From assembly GCA_030427805.1 (NCBI GenBank), contig JAUICP010000002.1, positions 744,001 to 808,000 on the forward strand: a DNA stretch of 64,000 nt, given 5' to 3'. Shown piece by piece: positions 53,369 to 62,304 of this stretch (positions are counted from its first letter, which is position 1; each line of letters opens with the position of its first letter). A program made the position numbers and the translations under genes. The stretch is from Bdellovibrionia bacterium. Its GTDB lineage: Bacteria; Bdellovibrionota; Bdellovibrionia; Bdellovibrionales; JAGQZY01. The notes beneath the pieces were generated by a model. It searched no databases and was not told where the DNA came from. It saw nothing but the letters and a program-made list of their open reading frames with translations.

Positions 53369-54283
53369 TTATTTAGGTGTACAGGCAGGCAATTGAATAT
53401 CTCGATCAGAGGTCTCTAGATTCACCTTTATAAGGCCACAGCTTTGAAATTCAATAGAAGCTTCACCCTGAATGTCGTCCTCAAAGGATAATTGTATACT
53501 TCCTGAACTCGGGTAACAACAGGTCGAATCAAATGTTAGCTGGTCAACAACCGCCTTAGAAGTGTAAGAAAAACGATTGTAGTTACTAACTACAGTTCCA
53601 GAAATAACTCTATTTCCATTACTGTTTTCAATTCGAATCGGCCCCTCAGAAGAAACCGATTGGTCGATCGAAAGAAATCCTGAATCGAGCTTTACTCGCC
53701 TTCCAATTATTTCAAGCTCGAATCCATTACTTGTTTTCCTGTATATTTCGCCACCACCTACTTTTTCTCCTCTATAGTTAGAGTGGTTCACCGTCGAATA
53801 TAAAGTTGTCAGGCTGTCGCTGCTATTAGAAACGTTTATATTGTATTTATGGACAAACTCATCGGCTGCGACCGAACTCGAACACCCGTTAGAATCGTAC
53901 TCCAGACGATGAAACCCCGTCCACTTGATTGCGCCCAAAAGAATCTCACATTCCGAAAATCGATTCTCTTTAATTCCTAATTCGCACGTCTGATCGACGG
54001 CCGATCGACACTCTTGAGCGAGCAAGGCACTTCCCGTCTGAGTGCCTATGGGATTGGGCTTACTTAAATTCGTGTCTTTTAGGAGTTTGGTCAGTGATTC
54101 TAGCTCTCGAGTCACGGTGAGTATATTAGCCTTTCTTGTAACCCCCAATAGACTCTCTTGAATTCCCTCTGAGGGAATGTCTACCATTGGTGAGGAATCT
54201 TTCTCAGCTTCAATAAACTCGCAATTGTTAAACGCTATGGCCAGTGTCAGCAACAGAATGCTTGGCACAATATACTTAGACAT
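53369..54283 (-). CDS. Lipoprotein of unknown function
   Basis: A 304-residue protein with GAGG upstream of the ATG and a signal peptide ending IAFNNC, so Cys21 is the probable lipid anchor even though Asn precedes it. The mature part carries several cysteines (QECRSAVDQTCELG, SECEILL, STCCYPSS, QSCGLIK), probably in disulfides, and beta-strand-rich sequence. No domain recognised. It lies upstream of the DUF4214 lipoprotein on the same strand but 224 bases away. Confidence 0.7.
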   Translation of the reverse strand: MSKYIVPSILLLTLAIAFNNCEFIEAEKDSSPMVDIPSEGIQESLLGVTRKANILTVTRELESLTKLLKDTNLSKPNPIGTQTGSALLAQECRSAVDQTCELGIKENRFSECEILLGAIKWTGFHRLEYDSNGCSSSVAADEFVHKYNINVSNSSDSLTTLYSTVNHSNYRGEKVGGGEIYRKTSNGFELEIIGRRVKLDSGFLSIDQSVSSEGPIRIENSNGNRVISGTVVSNYNRFSYTSKAVVDQLTFDSTCCYPSSGSIQLSFEDDIQGEASIEFQSCGLIKVNLETSDRDIQLPACTPK

Positions 54284-54538
54284 TTCCTCACCCCGTCTTT
54301 ATATCTTATCACTAGGTAGCGCTGTCCTTGGGCTCAACTCCAAAGATTCAATGAGTGGTCTCAATATGAGAAGCTACATGTTCAACTTTCAGATGATATT
54401 CTATTTTCGAAAACTCAATATACAGTCAGTTTGGGGAGCCTCCGAATCAAAGATCCCAACAATTTACCAGAAATATAAAATTAATTTGTTTATGCCCGAA
54501 GGACCGATATGATTGGGACACCTAAAGGAGAGAATCCC

Positions 54539-55201
54539 ATGAGCATAGACAACTGGAAAAGAAGATATACCGTCCGCGAATTTGACAAAAATTTCATCCC
54601 AAAGAAAGAAGACATTGATTACCTTCTCGAAGTTACTAAGTACATTCCTACCCAAGAATCTCGTGAACTCACTTTTTGGTTGGCTCTAGGCCCAAAGGAC
54701 CAGGCATTCAAAACTTGGTAATTTGAAAACGTACACTACATTCAGCAGCCCAACGGAAACTTTGAACACATGTATGCCGTCGCCTCAGCTCCCTGGGTTT
54801 TTACTAACTGCACATTAGCAAGTGACTATCAATACGAGGCATTTAAAATGCAGGGGATGCAAGCAAGGATTCTAATGTCTGAAGCCTTACAGCTCGGATT
54901 GGATGTCTCTACCATCGGTTGTATCGATGATAGCTTTCACATGAGCACAGAAAAACAAATGGAATTTAAGCGCATGGCTTTTGAATACTTTGGCGATGAC
55001 GCTTTTGCCGACTACGGAGTGACTTCGCTCGACAACTATTTTAAACCAAGTCTTTCTGTTTGCATTGGTAAGGGACTCCCCTACAAACAAGGTGAAAAGC
55101 CCAGCGACTTCTTTGACGAAAGAGGCGGTAAAAGGGTTCACCTAGGACCTAAAGAAAAACGATCAAAGAACGGTATGATTTTTCCAAAAAACCGGCGCTA
55201 A
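54539..55201 (+). pseudogene. Nitroreductase-family gene broken by one in-frame stop
   Basis: An ORF starting at the ATG at 54539 (GGAGAG 6 bases upstream) runs WKRRYTVREFDKNFIPKKED, typical of a nitroreductase FMN-binding start, and reaches TAA at 54719-54721. The same frame then continues without further stops to 55201 with FENVHYIQQP and MQARILMSEALQLGLDVSTIG, matching the second half of the family. The join is AFKTW-stop-FENVH. Read through, the protein would be 220 residues including the stop position, a normal length. Either a recent nonsense mutation, sequencing error or recoding. Reading frame and conservation past the stop suggest the lesion is young. Confidence 0.75.
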
Positions 55202-55215
55202 TCAGCACCGGTTTT
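55186..55215. terminator. Bidirectional terminator
   Basis: AAAAACCGG and CCGGTTTTT form the main stem, with GCT/AGC pairing inside it. It overlaps the end of the nitroreductase frame and serves the convergent gene at 55235 as well. Confidence 0.75.
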
Positions 55216-55234
55216 TGAATTCAAATTTGAATGA

Positions 55235-55750
55235 TTAGTTATTTACACAAACAAAGCTTTTTACTGTTGGCACAGTATAAATTTCTCTGCCATCTAAATT
55301 AGGGAGAACGTTTCCGCGTCCGACTTCGACAGCAACAACGGCTTCTGGACAGTCTTTTACTTCAATTCCAGTTTTTGTTAAAACCGCAGCCTGAAAGCCT
55401 CCGTGAAAGAAAGCTTGGTTTGCATCCTTCGTTGAAATCGTTTCATCGAGAGCTACAAGAGACTCATCCAAATCATAACCAGTTTCGATCATGATCGTTT
55501 TATGGGTTTTCAATTGCATAAAAACCTGTACCGGTGCTTTTACAACCATCAGTCCACCCGGTTGACGACATTGAACTGACTCAACCATATTGGGGCCTTC
55601 ACAAGCACCCTTAACGAAATCAAGAACCTCGCCCGCTTTAGTACAAGGGGGAACGAGAGCTACTGCTTTATTTATACACTTCAATTCTTTTGCTGACGAA
55701 AGATTCGCCGTTAAAAGCAATGTGAGAAGAACTAGTGTTCTTTTAACCAT
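55235..55750 (-). CDS. Secreted protein of unknown function
   Basis: The ATG at 55750 is preceded by GGAGG at 6 bases and begins a signal peptide (VKRTLVLLTLLLTANLSSA). The 171-residue product has six cysteines (LKCIN, PPCTK, GACEG, VQCRQ, KDCPE, FVCVN), likely three disulfides in the periplasm. No domain is recognised. It is divergent from the 55995 gene. Confidence 0.7.
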   Translation of the reverse strand: MVKRTLVLLTLLLTANLSSAKELKCINKAVALVPPCTKAGEVLDFVKGACEGPNMVESVQCRQPGGLMVVKAPVQVFMQLKTHKTIMIETGYDLDESLVALDETISTKDANQAFFHGGFQAAVLTKTGIEVKDCPEAVVAVEVGRGNVLPNLDGREIYTVPTVKSFVCVNN

Positions 55751-55994
55751 AACAACCTCCAACTTTTGTTGGCTCTTGTTACTAAAGAAGACGGACTTTT
55801 AAAAAGCCTAAGTTGTCGTTGTGAAAAATTGAAAGACCAAAAACAGAAAGGGCCCCTTTTAAGCCAATGAGACATTTTAAAAGAAGGAAATACAAAAGTG
55901 TCTCAAATAGACCAATGAAAAGGCTTCTATGGGACTAGACTTTGGCCCGGCAATTGCGTAAAGGGGGTATGTTAAAACCATTAGGGGGATTCAA

Positions 55995-56720
55995 GTGAAG
56001 TTTATTCTATCTATTATTTCTATTCTTTTTATTTCGGGCAGCCTGTTTGCGCAAAACGGTGGAGTTGTGACGCCTCATGTAATTTCCTACCAGCCACACC
56101 ACGTTTTTATTCCTCCGGGATTTGATAACAACGATAAGGCTGAAATTTTTATTAGCGGTCACTATCCGAGCTCTTGCTTCAAGTTTGCTGAGTCTGACGC
56201 ACAAATTGATATTGTTAATAAGCGCATCTACATTCAGTCATTCGCTTATTACTATGATCATCAAGCTTGTCTCGATTTTCACGTCGAGTATTCGGACCAA
56301 ATTCACTTAGGTGTGTTACCTGCTGGCGAATATGAGATTTTCTTTGATGATCCCAATGCCGCTCCGGTAAAAGCCGGCAATCTTTTAATTACTAGAGCAA
56401 CAACTCCTACTACCGATGATTTTATGTACGCTCCCGTAACTGATCTCTTTGTAGATAGCCGTCTGGACAACCCATACCTTTCTATTGGTGGCCATCTCAC
56501 TAGTTCTTGCCTCACAATTGTCGATGTAAAAATCATTCATCGTGTGGCTAACGTCGTTGAGGTTCTACCTATTCTAGAAAACTCTGGTGGTTTTTGCCCG
56601 CCTGAATACATTCCCTGGGCAATTACAGTAAAGCTTGAAAACATGGATCCTAGTGTAAAGCTGGTTTATGTTAGAAGTCTCAATGGACAATCAGCCCATA
56701 AGGTTGTTCGCTTCCACTAA
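55995..56720 (+). CDS. Secreted protein of unknown function
   Basis: A 241-residue protein beginning at GTG with TTAGGGGGA upstream. The signal peptide is KFILSIISILFISGSLFA. The mature part appears to have two similar halves: SGHYPSSCFKF...CLDFHVEYSDQIHLG and GGHLTSSCLTIVD...CPPEYIPWAITV, each with a G-x-x-x-S-S-C motif, suggesting an internal duplication with paired cysteines. Likely an exported beta-sandwich protein. Function unknown. Confidence 0.7.
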   Translation: MKFILSIISILFISGSLFAQNGGVVTPHVISYQPHHVFIPPGFDNNDKAEIFISGHYPSSCFKFAESDAQIDIVNKRIYIQSFAYYYDHQACLDFHVEYSDQIHLGVLPAGEYEIFFDDPNAAPVKAGNLLITRATTPTTDDFMYAPVTDLFVDSRLDNPYLSIGGHLTSSCLTIVDVKIIHRVANVVEVLPILENSGGFCPPEYIPWAITVKLENMDPSVKLVYVRSLNGQSAHKVVRFH

Positions 56721-56747
56721 TCAGCACATTTAATAGTAGCGATTTGT

Positions 56748-57188
56748 TTAAAGCTGGCTTGGTTGATAACCCGCCAGCTTTTTACATTTTAGGCCAAGAA
56801 ACTGCATTGGCCTTTGATTGAAACGGGACCGAACCAAGTAATGATTCCCGGTCCATACATCGAGCTGTCTGAAATAAGCTCCTGCGTTTTGACTTTTTAA
56901 ACGAATCAACCAACCAGAATCTAAGAAGAAAACATAACCCCCAGCTTTATCCACAAATTTTCCTGCAATAGGATTTTTTCGCCAGAGGCTTTGAACAGTT
57001 CCCTGAGTTGGGTAGCTCCCATCCGAATTGACGACCGGTGAAACCTTTAACTTTAAAGAGAAATCACGAAAATCCTCACCCATTTTCCTCGAGCAATAAA
57101 GGTCTAGGTGAAGAGTCTCGGGCTTTTCATAACTGCTACAAGCGCTTAAAAGGGCCATACAAAGGGTAAAAATTACACGAATAAGCAT
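56748..57188 (-). CDS. Small lipoprotein
   Basis: A 146-residue protein with a standard lipobox (LLSAC, Cys17) after a short basic start. The mature domain is basic and beta-rich, with two further cysteines (DLYCSRK, GLKCKK). No family recognised. The last codons overlap the plus-strand terminator stem of the neighbouring gene. Confidence 0.68.
   Translation of the reverse strand: MLIRVIFTLCMALLSACSSYEKPETLHLDLYCSRKMGEDFRDFSLKLKVSPVVNSDGSYPTQGTVQSLWRKNPIAGKFVDKAGGYVFFLDSGWLIRLKSQNAGAYFRQLDVWTGNHYLVRSRFNQRPMQFLGLKCKKLAGYQPSQL
56750..56783 (+). terminator. Terminator after the 55995 gene
   Basis: AAAGCTGGC pairs with GCCAGCTTT across a 14-base loop, followed by a short T run. It overlaps the 3' end of the convergent lipoprotein gene. 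Confidence 0.6.
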
Positions 57189-57280
57189 TGAAAAAAGCTC
57201 TCAGTAAAAAAATTTTTAGAAAACTAACAAAATATGTCCCTTTTTAGCAAATTCTTTTGTCTAATGGCCGGGAGGTGAAT

Positions 57281-57535
57281 TTGAGACTCGAAAAAACAAT
57301 TACAGTTCTAACACTTATGATGCTTTGCTTTTTTGCTTTAAACAGTTTTGCACTGTCACACCAATTTGAGGGAGCAAAATCAGAAGCCACAATTCCTGTT
57401 CAAAGTCTCATTGCCGAGATCGACTCCTGCCGGAATCCCAATGTTGAAGCTATTTTAGATTTAGACGAACAAAGTATCTCCTATGAAGCTTTCTGCCCAA
57501 AAGACTCGTCTAAGCCTTTGAAATTAGAAGAGTAA
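57281..57535 (+). CDS. Small secreted protein
   Basis: An 84-residue ORF for which TTG at 57281 is the best start: GGGAGG lies 5 bases upstream and the product then opens with a signal peptide (MRLEKTITVLTLMMLCFFALNSFA). The mature part is about 60 acidic residues with two cysteines (IDSCRNP and EAFCPKD). No homologue is recognised. The strong ribosome binding site and a proper signal peptide support a real gene. Confidence 0.6.
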   Translation: MRLEKTITVLTLMMLCFFALNSFALSHQFEGAKSEATIPVQSLIAEIDSCRNPNVEAILDLDEQSISYEAFCPKDSSKPLKLEE

Positions 57536-57770
57536 TCGATTTTGCCGTAATTGGCTCACCACGCCTCACTCCTGTTAAAAAATTAGTCACTCTAAGTGAC
57601 TGTAATCACTAGATTAATTCTAGCTGCCTTCAATCCATCAATTTTTAATATCTGAAACTAATGTCTCATTTTGATACATAGGTTTTTTTAAGTAATTCCA
57701 AGTATTTACCGATGTAGCTTTTGGCATATCTCTTGGAATAGAGAAAGGTAGGCTGACAAAGGAACAGGCG

Positions 57771-58370
57771 ATGAACTTAACAAGACTACTTCGAATACTA
57801 TCTTATTTATTCTGCTTACTCGTATTGCCGAGTGGATACGCATTTGGTTACGCACTCCTCGATCACACACCAGGAAGTCCGGCCGACCAAGTAGAAACGA
57901 ACCGAAAACCTGCCAGCTTTGGTGATGACATTTTCTTCGATAATGAGAATTCTGACCGCCCTAAAAGGTTTGCCCTTTCAAGCGGCAGAGAAGTTATCGT
58001 ATTTAATAGAGAACAAATTCACAGCATGGCTCGAACCCGCCTCGGAATAGACAGCGGAATGTTGATTTCTTTAACCAGTGATCAAGTTCTAACATTAACA
58101 GAGTCTGGAAAACGAGAAGCACGTATTGCAAAAGCCAATCAGTACTGCAGAGACTACGGCATGTCTCTAAGACCTCAAATGTCCGGTCGGTCCCACGGTA
58201 CTAGCTTTTCAGTATCAATGGATGGATACAATGAAACTGAGCTCTTCGATAAAATCGGTTGCTTACTCAGCGAGCCCGGTGATAGCCGCGTTGTAGAAAG
58301 TGGCACTGACCTCGAAAGAGACGTGGCCTCTGGTGAAACCTACTATGATGGTGATTATAATATTCAATAG
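57771..58370 (+). CDS. Secreted protein of unknown function
   Basis: A 199-residue protein with a signal peptide (about residues 5-25, ending PSGYAFG). The mature part is hydrophilic; a FALSSGREVIVFNREQIHSMARTRL segment and two cysteines (ANQYCRDYG, KIGCLLSE) are notable, and the C-terminus is acidic (ASGETYYDGDYNIQ). No domain is recognised. A bidirectional terminator follows. Confidence 0.65.
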   Translation: MNLTRLLRILSYLFCLLVLPSGYAFGYALLDHTPGSPADQVETNRKPASFGDDIFFDNENSDRPKRFALSSGREVIVFNREQIHSMARTRLGIDSGMLISLTSDQVLTLTESGKREARIAKANQYCRDYGMSLRPQMSGRSHGTSFSVSMDGYNETELFDKIGCLLSEPGDSRVVESGTDLERDVASGETYYDGDYNIQ

Positions 58371-58406
58371 AATTTTTTAATAAGCATAAAGCAAACAACA
58401 ACTCTA

Positions 58407-58435
58407 AAAAGAGCCGCCTTGAAAGCGGCTCTTTT
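58407..58435. terminator. Bidirectional terminator
   Basis: AAAAGAGCCGC and GCGGCTCTTTT make an 11-pair stem around a CTTGAAA loop between convergent genes. Confidence 0.85.
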
Positions 58436-58455
58436 ACTTTATAGGGCAGTAAGAA

Positions 58456-58785
58456 TTAAGCGTATCTGTGCCGAAACTCTTGCGCGGCCTTTCGCTTATT
58501 ATCTTGCTTTTGCTTTTTTAATTCGTGGATTAAAAAAATTAATTTATGAACGGCCTTGTCCATATTCTTGTAAAGGTCTGGACCTTTAAAATCGACTACT
58601 AGGTCTTTCTTCAAGTATCGAACTTGATAGTGTGCCGAGTAATCCTTGGCAGAAACCTTCTTTAAAAAAACTGATACTTTGGAGTCATCGTGGAGTTGCT
58701 CTCTAATGGCTCCAATATGTCTTTCAGCTCTTTCTTTTATTGCAGGACTTAGGACAAAGTCTTCTGAAACGATAAACTGCGACAT
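58456..58785 (-). CDS. Ribosome hibernation/stress factor (HPF/RaiA family)
   Basis: A 109-residue protein from the ATG at 58785, preceded by GGAGGT. The sequence has the family layout: an N-terminal strand, the helix PAIKERAERHIGAIREQL, a strand with SVFLKKVSAKDYSAHYQVRYL, then DLYKNMDKAVHKLIFLIHELKKQKQ with a very basic end. HPF/RaiA proteins bind the 30S decoding centre and silence ribosomes under stress. It is short-form, without the dimerisation tail of long HPF. Confidence 0.8.
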   Translation of the reverse strand: MSQFIVSEDFVLSPAIKERAERHIGAIREQLHDDSKVSVFLKKVSAKDYSAHYQVRYLKKDLVVDFKGPDLYKNMDKAVHKLIFLIHELKKQKQDNKRKAAQEFRHRYA

Positions 58786-58981
58786 AACGGACCTCCTCAA
58801 TTTCTGTCCCCATTCATTGGGGAGCACCCATAGGTACTCCAAAGCCTATACCAGCCCAAATCCTACCTAACTGAACTCCCCTCAATTGGGACCCAACATT
58901 GCTCAAACATTGGGTCAAAATATCCCCTTGGAGAAAAATTTGAGAGTTGGTAAGCTTTAGAAAATCTTGAGGAGAATAAAA

Positions 58982-60178
58982 ATGAAATTAGCACCAACAC
59001 TTATAATTGCTTTCATCGTTTCATTAATGGTCAGCCTAGTTGTTGGCTGTAGTCAGCCTGAAAAGTCTGAAAATGATCCGCAGTGGTCACAGAACATGCA
59101 GCAGTTTAGAGTGGATGTCGAAAAACTCGCACCTTACCTATTTTCAAAAGCTTCATTTGATGATCCAAAAAACAAAGAAGTTATTTTAGGACAAATCGAA
59201 AAGTTTAAATCCCATGCCCATTCTTTGAATATGCAAAAGGATCAAAATAAACCCGATAATGACCCTTCTTTAAATATGGCTTCGAAGGAACTTGCTATCT
59301 CAATTGAACTTGGACTCGAAAGCTTCAAGAAAAATAAAAAGACTTATTCTCGAATGGTTTTAAAGGAGAGCTTAACCCAGTGCTTTTATTGCCACTCTAG
59401 AAACGATGCTGGTCCTTCTTATATCGGCGAAAATTTCGAAAAGAAATATAAGAACTTTAATTTCAATCCCCTTGAAATGGCCGACTACTACTCGGCAATT
59501 CGCAACTTTGATGCCGCCATCAATAGCCTGACTGAGGCCCTTGAAAAGCCTAACTTTGTTAAAGAAAACTCTTTGTTGGCAGAGCAGGTCATTCGAAAGT
59601 TTTTTGCCCTCGTCATTCGGGTCAAAAATGATCCTGATCTCATTCAGACGAAAATTAGTGAATGGAAGAAATTGAAATACTTCCCGAAGTCCATTTACTC
59701 GAGCTGGAGCCATTGGGAGAAGGCCCTTGAAGACGCTAAATCTGATGTAGCAGATACTAAAACTCTGTGCCAAGCGGACTACAAAGTGGGAACCAAGTTT
59801 GTAGATAAAGCCAAAGCCCTTCGAAACAAAAACAGCTACTTTGCTTCTGACATCTATCACCTCTATGCCAGTCTTTGTTTTCATAACTATTTAAGTAAGG
59901 ACCGTAAAAACCTTGAAGTCTCCAAAGTTCTATTTGAACTCGGAGAAGTTTACTCCCGCCTCAGGGACATCAGCTTTTGGGGTCTCAGTGAAAACTATTA
60001 CGAGCTTTGTATTAGAAAATCCCCACACACCGATATCGCAAGAAAATGTTTTTCTGAGTGGGATAACGAGATCCAAGTGGGATTTGGCGGAAGCGCTGGG
60101 GTTTTTGTTCCCCCTTCTGTAAATCGCACTAAAACCGAGTTAAAAGCTCTCAGCGCAAAACAGAAGCGGGTCAACTAG
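58982..60178 (+). CDS. Lipoprotein with a CxxCH haem motif
   Basis: The ATG at 58982 has GAGGAG upstream and starts a signal peptide with lipobox VVGC. The 398-residue product has C134-F-Y-C137-H138 (LTQCFYCHSRNDAGPSY), a cytochrome-c-type attachment site, ahead of a helical region with tetratricopeptide-like repeats (YYSAIRNFDAAINSLTEAL, then FELGEVYSRLRDISFWGLSE). It may be an electron-transfer or haem-sensing lipoprotein. No second haem motif is present. Followed by the NtrC-family regulator after 102 bases. Confidence 0.7.
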   Translation: MKLAPTLIIAFIVSLMVSLVVGCSQPEKSENDPQWSQNMQQFRVDVEKLAPYLFSKASFDDPKNKEVILGQIEKFKSHAHSLNMQKDQNKPDNDPSLNMASKELAISIELGLESFKKNKKTYSRMVLKESLTQCFYCHSRNDAGPSYIGENFEKKYKNFNFNPLEMADYYSAIRNFDAAINSLTEALEKPNFVKENSLLAEQVIRKFFALVIRVKNDPDLIQTKISEWKKLKYFPKSIYSSWSHWEKALEDAKSDVADTKTLCQADYKVGTKFVDKAKALRNKNSYFASDIYHLYASLCFHNYLSKDRKNLEVSKVLFELGEVYSRLRDISFWGLSENYYELCIRKSPHTDIARKCFSEWDNEIQVGFGGSAGVFVPPSVNRTKTELKALSAKQKRVN

Positions 60179-60280
60179 GCCCTATTCTCAAAGGGGCCTC
60201 CTGGCCCAAATGGCATCCAAAATGCTCTAAATGTCTCTGAAAAGGAAATTAAGCCCTTTTCAGAGGTTTTATGTGTATTT

Positions 60281-61711
60281 ATGTCCCATTTAGTGGGATA
60301 TTATTCGTTATGGAGTGCCGAATTGTCCCACTTAAATAAGAAACGTATTGTGATCATAGATGACGACCAAGAAATGCTCGATATGGCAGTTGAGTTCTTG
60401 CGTCGAGCTGGCTACGAAGCCTTCCCCTTCAAACTGGCGAGCGAAGCCTTTAAAAGCTTTCTTGGAGACTCTAGCACCCCATTAAAAATGGATTCGATAG
60501 ATGTCATTTTATCTGATGTAAACATGCCAGAGATGGATGGCTTGGAGTTTGTCGCCCGCATGAAAAAACAAGCCCCTGACCTACCCGTCATACTTGTCAC
60601 CGCTTTTGGCAGTATCGAGACCGCTATAGAGGCCACTAAAAAAGGAGCTTTTGATTACATCACAAAGCCTTTTAAGCTCACTGAACTTCAAGTTCGTTTA
60701 GAGCGGGCCATATCCTATCGCAATCTCAAGAGAGAAAACGTCGAATTGAAAGAGCAAGTCGCCTCCAGGTCCAAGGGGAAACTCATTGGACAGAGCTCTG
60801 CCATGAGAAAAGTTTTTGCTTTGATTGATCAAGTTTCAAAAGCTCAAGCCAACGTACTGGTTACCGGAGACAGTGGTACTGGTAAAGAAATGGTCGCAAG
60901 AGCGATTCACGAAAACGGCCCGAGAAAAAATAAATCCTTTGTCGCTATTAACTGTGCCGCTATTCCAGCAGAACTTCTGGAGTCCGAACTGTTTGGTCAT
61001 GCGAAAGGGTCTTTCACAGGAGCTGTGGCCAACCGAAAGGGTCTTTTTGAAGAGGCTGAAGGTGGAACCATTTTTCTTGATGAAATTGGCGATATGGAAA
61101 TGTCTCTTCAGGCTAAATTACTGCGAGTGATTCAAGAAAAATCAATTCGCGCGGTAGGAGATAATAGAGATCGCCCCATCAATGTGAGAATTATTTGTGC
61201 CACTCACAAAAACCTTAAGGATTCGATTAAACAGGGAACTTTCAGAGAAGATCTCTATTATCGACTGAGCGTGATTCCAATTCACATTCCTCCTTTAAAG
61301 GAACGAAGAGAAGACATTCCCATGTTGGCTCAACACTTTTTAACAAAGTACAAAAACGAAAACCAGGCAAAGGCCTCTAGCTTTTCGACCGAAGCTATTC
61401 GTCGACTAAGTTCTGCACCCTGGGATGGTAATGTTAGAGAGCTCGAAAACATTATTGAGAGAGTGGTTGTTCTTTCTAATAAAGAGGTCATCGATTCTGA
61501 CGACTTACCCCTCAATCAAGAGATCAGTGTTGATGAATTTTTTGCCAACTCAACAGATGATTTACCAACGATCGACGAGCTCGAAAAAAGGTACATTCGC
61601 CTTGTTCTAGATCGCACAGAAGGTAAAAAAGAAAAGGCGGCTCAAATACTAGGTATAAACCGCCGAACGCTCTACCGTAAAGAACGGGACTACGGTTTCG
61701 TAAAAGATTAG
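60281..61711 (+). CDS. Sigma-54-dependent NtrC-family response regulator
   Basis: A 476-residue regulator. The receiver domain (about 21-140) has D27-D28-D29, phospho-acceptor D79 (ILSDVNMPEMDG), the Thr and K of CheY-like sites (VTAFG, YITKPF). The AAA+ domain follows: VTGDSGTGKE (Walker A), ESELFGHAKGSFTGAVA with the sigma-54-contacting GAFTGA-type loop (here GSFTGA), and GGTIFLDEIGDM (Walker B). The C-terminal Fis-type helix-turn-helix is KEKAAQILGINRRTLYRK. It activates sigma-54 promoters when phosphorylated. The first ~18 residues may be an over-called start. Confidence 0.93.
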   Translation: MSHLVGYYSLWSAELSHLNKKRIVIIDDDQEMLDMAVEFLRRAGYEAFPFKLASEAFKSFLGDSSTPLKMDSIDVILSDVNMPEMDGLEFVARMKKQAPDLPVILVTAFGSIETAIEATKKGAFDYITKPFKLTELQVRLERAISYRNLKRENVELKEQVASRSKGKLIGQSSAMRKVFALIDQVSKAQANVLVTGDSGTGKEMVARAIHENGPRKNKSFVAINCAAIPAELLESELFGHAKGSFTGAVANRKGLFEEAEGGTIFLDEIGDMEMSLQAKLLRVIQEKSIRAVGDNRDRPINVRIICATHKNLKDSIKQGTFREDLYYRLSVIPIHIPPLKERREDIPMLAQHFLTKYKNENQAKASSFSTEAIRRLSSAPWDGNVRELENIIERVVVLSNKEVIDSDDLPLNQEISVDEFFANSTDDLPTIDELEKRYIRLVLDRTEGKKEKAAQILGINRRTLYRKERDYGFVKD

Positions 61712-61737
61712 TTGCAAATAAAATTGGATAATAAAAA

Positions 61738-61764
61738 AGCCACTCATCAAAAATGAGTGGCTTG
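61738..61764. terminator. Terminator between convergent regulator genes
   Basis: AAGCCACTCAT pairs with ATGAGTGGCTT around a 5-base loop. On the minus strand a T run follows, so it mainly serves the receiver gene at 61841. Confidence 0.75.
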
Positions 61765-61778
61765 AGGTTTATGACTGT

Positions 61779-61832
61779 CGCCAGCGGTCCGGGGGAACCG
61801 CCCTGGGCTTACGAAACCCAGGGCAAATGGCG
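61779..61832. ncRNA. Structured three-way-junction element, unassigned
   Basis: CGCCA (61779-61783) can pair with TGGCG (61828-61832), enclosing two hairpins: GCGGT/ACCGC (61784-61788 with 61797-61801) and CCTGGG/CCCAGG (61802-61807 with 61817-61822). It lies 3' of the receiver gene, before the terminator. It does not match a riboswitch class I can name and may be a small RNA or 3'-UTR element. Confidence 0.35.
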
Positions 61833-61840
61833 GATATTAA

Positions 61841-62239
61841 CTAAGAAGCACATATTGCTTCCGAAACTTTTTTCTCAATTAAATCTAAGGAAAATGGTTT
61901 GTTAAAAAAAGCTTGGGCCCCTTTTTCTTCTGCCAACGGCAACTGTGATTGAGGCGGTAGAGCAGAAATAACAAACACTGGAATCCTGGCTGACATACTC
62001 TTAACTAAAGCTAAAAATTCATATCCATCAATTTCAGGCATACTCAAATCAGTAATTATGAGTTGAATGTCTCTCAGTAAACCCTCCGAAGCCGCGTTTT
62101 CAATAAACTCAATGGCTTCAGCAGCATCACTAAAATCGTAGACACCATAACCTTTGAGCTCAAAATACTCCTTTAAAACTGTGAGCATCTCAAGGTCATC
62201 GTCTAATATTAAGATGGATTTTTTCTTGTTCAACCTCAT
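61841..62239 (-). CDS. Single-domain response regulator receiver
   Basis: A 132-residue CheY-like protein: ILDDD near the start, phospho-acceptor D64 (IITDLSMPEIDG), a Ser in VISALPP and Lys in FFNKPF. No output domain. It is 65 bases downstream of the PAS histidine kinase on the same strand, so it is likely that kinase's partner and may act by protein interaction or in a phosphorelay to the NtrC-type regulator next door. That last link is inference. Confidence 0.9.
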   Translation of the reverse strand: MRLNKKKSILILDDDLEMLTVLKEYFELKGYGVYDFSDAAEAIEFIENAASEGLLRDIQLIITDLSMPEIDGYEFLALVKSMSARIPVFVISALPPQSQLPLAEEKGAQAFFNKPFSLDLIEKKVSEAICAS

Positions 62240-62304
62240 GGTTCCATTCCTGTCATAGCTAATAATTGCCAGGAATGTGCCAGCCTCAGATCAAAATAAG
62301 GCCA

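Noticed and set aside
57585-57601. Hairpin AGTCAC/GTGACT as a terminator
   Set aside because: It has no T run on the plus strand, and no minus-strand gene ends there. Its role is unclear.
60200-60280. -24/-12 (sigma-54) promoter upstream of the NtrC-family gene
   Set aside because: The best match has GG and GC separated by 8 bases, not the required 10.
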